This document shows positions 61,030-64,000 of a stretch of DNA of 64,000 nucleotides, piece after piece. The notes under the pieces are model-generated. The model ran no database searches and was not told the DNA's origin. It was given only the letters and a program-made list of their open reading frames with translations. Origin of the DNA: Vreelandella songnenensis. Lineage in GTDB: Bacteria > Pseudomonadota > Gammaproteobacteria > Pseudomonadales > Halomonadaceae. The stretch lies in the NCBI RefSeq assembly GCF_003002925.1, contig NZ_PVTK01000002.1:1-64000 (forward strand), in the 5' to 3' direction. The first letter of the stretch is position 1; every line of letters begins with the position of its first letter. Position numbers and translations under genes: made by a program.

Positions 61030-62223
61030 TTACATGCCGAGAATGGTTTTGGCGACGATGCCTTTTTGTATCTCGTTGGCCCCGCCGTAAATCGAAAGCT
61101 TGCGCCGGTTGAAGTACTGGGCGCTGGCTGCCGCACGTTCGGCGTAGGCCGCATCGAGCGGTTCGTCGCGATAGAGAAAGTCGGGAAAGAACGCGACGGC
61201 CGCCGGGCCAAGCGCCCGCCGGGTCAGCTCGCTGAGTTCCTGGCGAAGCTCCGAGCCACGCACCTTCAAAAGTGAGCTTTCCGCGCCCGGGGCGCCGCCG
61301 TCACGCGCGGCGGCAATCACGCGCAGATTGGTTACCTCGAGCGCCATCAGCTCGAGCTCGGCTTTCACTACACGCTGGCGAAAGCTTGGCAGTTCCAGCA
61401 AAGGCTTGCCGCGGTGCTCGACACGGCCCGCCAGCGACTTCAAATGGCGCAGCGCCTGCTTGGCATGACCCAGCCCGGCGATGCCCGTTCGCTCGTGGGT
61501 AAGCAGAAATTTGGCGCAGGTCCAGCCCTGGCCCTCTTCGCCCACGCGGTTCTCGACCGGTACGCGCACGTTATCCAGAAAGACTTCGTTGACTTCATGC
61601 GCGCCGTCGAACGTGATGATCGGGCGCACCGTGATGCCCGGCGTCTGCATGTCAATCAGCAAAAAGCTGATACCGGCCTGCTTCTTGGCGGCCGGGTCGG
61701 TGCGCACCAGGCAAAACAGCATGTTGGCGTGCTGGCCAAGGGTAGTCCAGGTCTTCTGGCCATTGACCACGTAGTGATCGCCGTCGCGTACGGCGCGGGT
61801 AGTCAGGCTGGCCAGGTCCGAGCCGGCGCCGGGCTCGGAGTAGCCCTGGCACCACCAGTCCCGGTTATCGAGAATGCGCGGCAGATAGTACGCCTGCTGC
61901 TCGGGGGTGCCGAACTTCATGATCACCGGCGCCACCATGTTTACTCCGAAGGGCACTACGGTAGGGGCGTGGGCGGCGGCGCACTCTTCATCGAAGATAT
62001 GGCGCTGCACCGGACCCCAGCCCGGCCCCCCGTGCTCGACAGGCCAGTTGGCGCCGAGCCAGCCCTGCTCGCTGAGGAGGGTCTGCCAGCGCAGATGATC
62101 GTCGGCGCGCAGATGGCGCCCGAGTCGCACGCGCTCGCGGATATCGTCGGGCAAAGTATCGGTCAGGAACTGGCGGACCTCGGCACGGAAGGCCTGCTCT
62201 TCGGGACTAAAGGTAAGGTTCAT
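61030..62223 (-). CDS. Acyl-CoA dehydrogenase, large (PimC/FadE28-like) subunit
   Basis: A 397-residue acyl-CoA dehydrogenase. MNLTFSPEEQAFRAEVRQFL starts the family domain; WCQGYSEPGAGSDLASLTTRAV, YVVNGQKTWTTLGQHANM, and RKLSIYGGANEIQKGIVAK follow. Here too the YEGT glutamate is replaced (YGGANEIQ), so catalysis may use another residue as in isovaleryl-CoA dehydrogenase-like enzymes. ATG 62223 lies two bases after the upstream stop; the frame is open further upstream inside that gene and is not used. PimC-like by size and pairing. Confidence 0.9.
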   Translation of the reverse strand: MNLTFSPEEQAFRAEVRQFLTDTLPDDIRERVRLGRHLRADDHLRWQTLLSEQGWLGANWPVEHGGPGWGPVQRHIFDEECAAAHAPTVVPFGVNMVAPVIMKFGTPEQQAYYLPRILDNRDWWCQGYSEPGAGSDLASLTTRAVRDGDHYVVNGQKTWTTLGQHANMLFCLVRTDPAAKKQAGISFLLIDMQTPGITVRPIITFDGAHEVNEVFLDNVRVPVENRVGEEGQGWTCAKFLLTHERTGIAGLGHAKQALRHLKSLAGRVEHRGKPLLELPSFRQRVVKAELELMALEVTNLRVIAAARDGGAPGAESSLLKVRGSELRQELSELTRRALGPAAVAFFPDFLYRDEPLDAAYAERAAASAQYFNRRKLSIYGGANEIQKGIVAKTILGM

Positions 62224-62225
62224 GT

Positions 62226-63632
<1,407 letters not shown>

Positions 63633-63671
63633 GGCTTACTCGCTCTGTTTTGTATAGTGAACATTTGATTA

Positions 63672-64000
63672 TCAAGTGGGGCTAAGTGAGATCAGCAAAC
63701 GCTGGTGGCGTTTTTGACTCAGGCGCGCCAGTAAAATACCCGGTAGCAAAGCAGCAAGCGCCAGGCCAATCAGCTCAAGCTGACTAAGCGGTACCATGCC
63801 GCCGCCGGGCAGGGCCAGCAAAAGCCCCGCAATCAGTACCAGGGCGCGGATGACGATCTCCTGCAGCGCCCCAAAACCGAGCCTGCCCACGCCCATCAGG
63901 TAGCCCTGCATTGCCGAGGCGAACAGGATGATGCCCACGACCGCCTGGATGAACACGGCCACGATCAACAGCGGCGCGCCCTGCATGATCAGCGCCGGGT
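63672..64000 (-). CDS. TRAP transporter fused permease, C-terminal end (cut by window end)
   Basis: The last 109 or so residues of a hydrophobic protein that runs out of the window with no start codon needed (the frame stays open to 64000). Segments AVVGIILFASAMQGYLMG, EIVIRALVLIAGLLLALPGG and LIGLALAALLPGILLARL form three helices typical of the C-terminal end of DctQM-type 4TM/12TM fused TRAP permeases. It is 39 bases upstream of the FadJ-like gene on the same strand, so it heads or precedes that operon. Assignment is from pattern only. Confidence 0.6.
   Translation of the reverse strand, partial: PALIMQGAPLLIVAVFIQAVVGIILFASAMQGYLMGVGRLGFGALQEIVIRALVLIAGLLLALPGGGMVPLSQLELIGLALAALLPGILLARLSQKRHQRLLISLSPT

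Overview
The window looks like a chromosomal segment of a halophilic gammaproteobacterium of the Halomonadaceae (Halomonas or a close relative). This is inferred from gene order and protein style, not from a database search. The thrS-infC-rpmI-rplT-pheST-ihfA, tig-clpPX-lon-hupB-ppiD and ppiB/lpxH blocks are classic gammaproteobacterial orders. G+C content appears fairly high. An osmoprotectant ABC transporter and a TRAP transporter fit a halophile. I saw no phage, insertion sequence, CRISPR array or tRNA gene.

Layout. Positions 1-117 hold the 3' end of a 5S rRNA gene and the rRNA operon terminator. 194-6251 (minus strand) is a purine-catabolism operon, xdhABC-guaD, divergent from a RutR-like TetR regulator; a good TTGACCA-type operator lies between them. 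7113-12888 holds the helicase hrpB, a small lipoprotein, heme A synthase, a DUF2489-like protein and an OmpA-type lipoprotein. 13105-20214 is the translation block thrS-infC-rpmI-rplT-pheS-pheT-ihfA; infC starts at a rare ATC codon. 20422-21265 is a short flavodoxin plus an unknown four-helix membrane protein. 21610-30022 is the protein quality-control block (trigger factor, ClpP, ClpX, Lon, HU-beta, PpiD). 30115-34646 holds lpxH and ppiB (minus) opposite glnS and cysS (plus).

34793-38641 is a four-gene OsmF/YehZYXW-type osmoprotectant importer. 38773-44095 encodes E1-alpha, E1-beta and E2 of a branched-chain 2-oxoacid dehydrogenase. No E3 gene follows; instead there is a 619-residue eukaryote-like Ser/Thr kinase 5 bases downstream. 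This is the most striking candidate for an undescribed regulatory system in the window. 44105-47633 (minus) is an Mla/MCE lipid-transport operon.

47714 to the right edge is a large acyl-CoA catabolic island. Leftward genes encode an IclR regulator, a thiolase and a 3-hydroxyacyl-CoA dehydrogenase. The divergent rightward operon encodes an acyl-CoA dehydrogenase, an acyl-CoA ligase, a hotdog thioesterase and an unknown multi-pass membrane protein, followed by ETF beta/alpha and a nitronate-monooxygenase-like flavoprotein. A convergent leftward operon comes from the right edge: the end of a TRAP permease, a FadJ-like fusion whose dehydrogenase domain appears degenerate, a pair of acyl-CoA dehydrogenases and an enoyl-CoA hydratase. 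Together these look like uptake, CoA activation and beta-oxidation of an organic acid (pim-like; substrate unknown), with electrons leaving through ETF.
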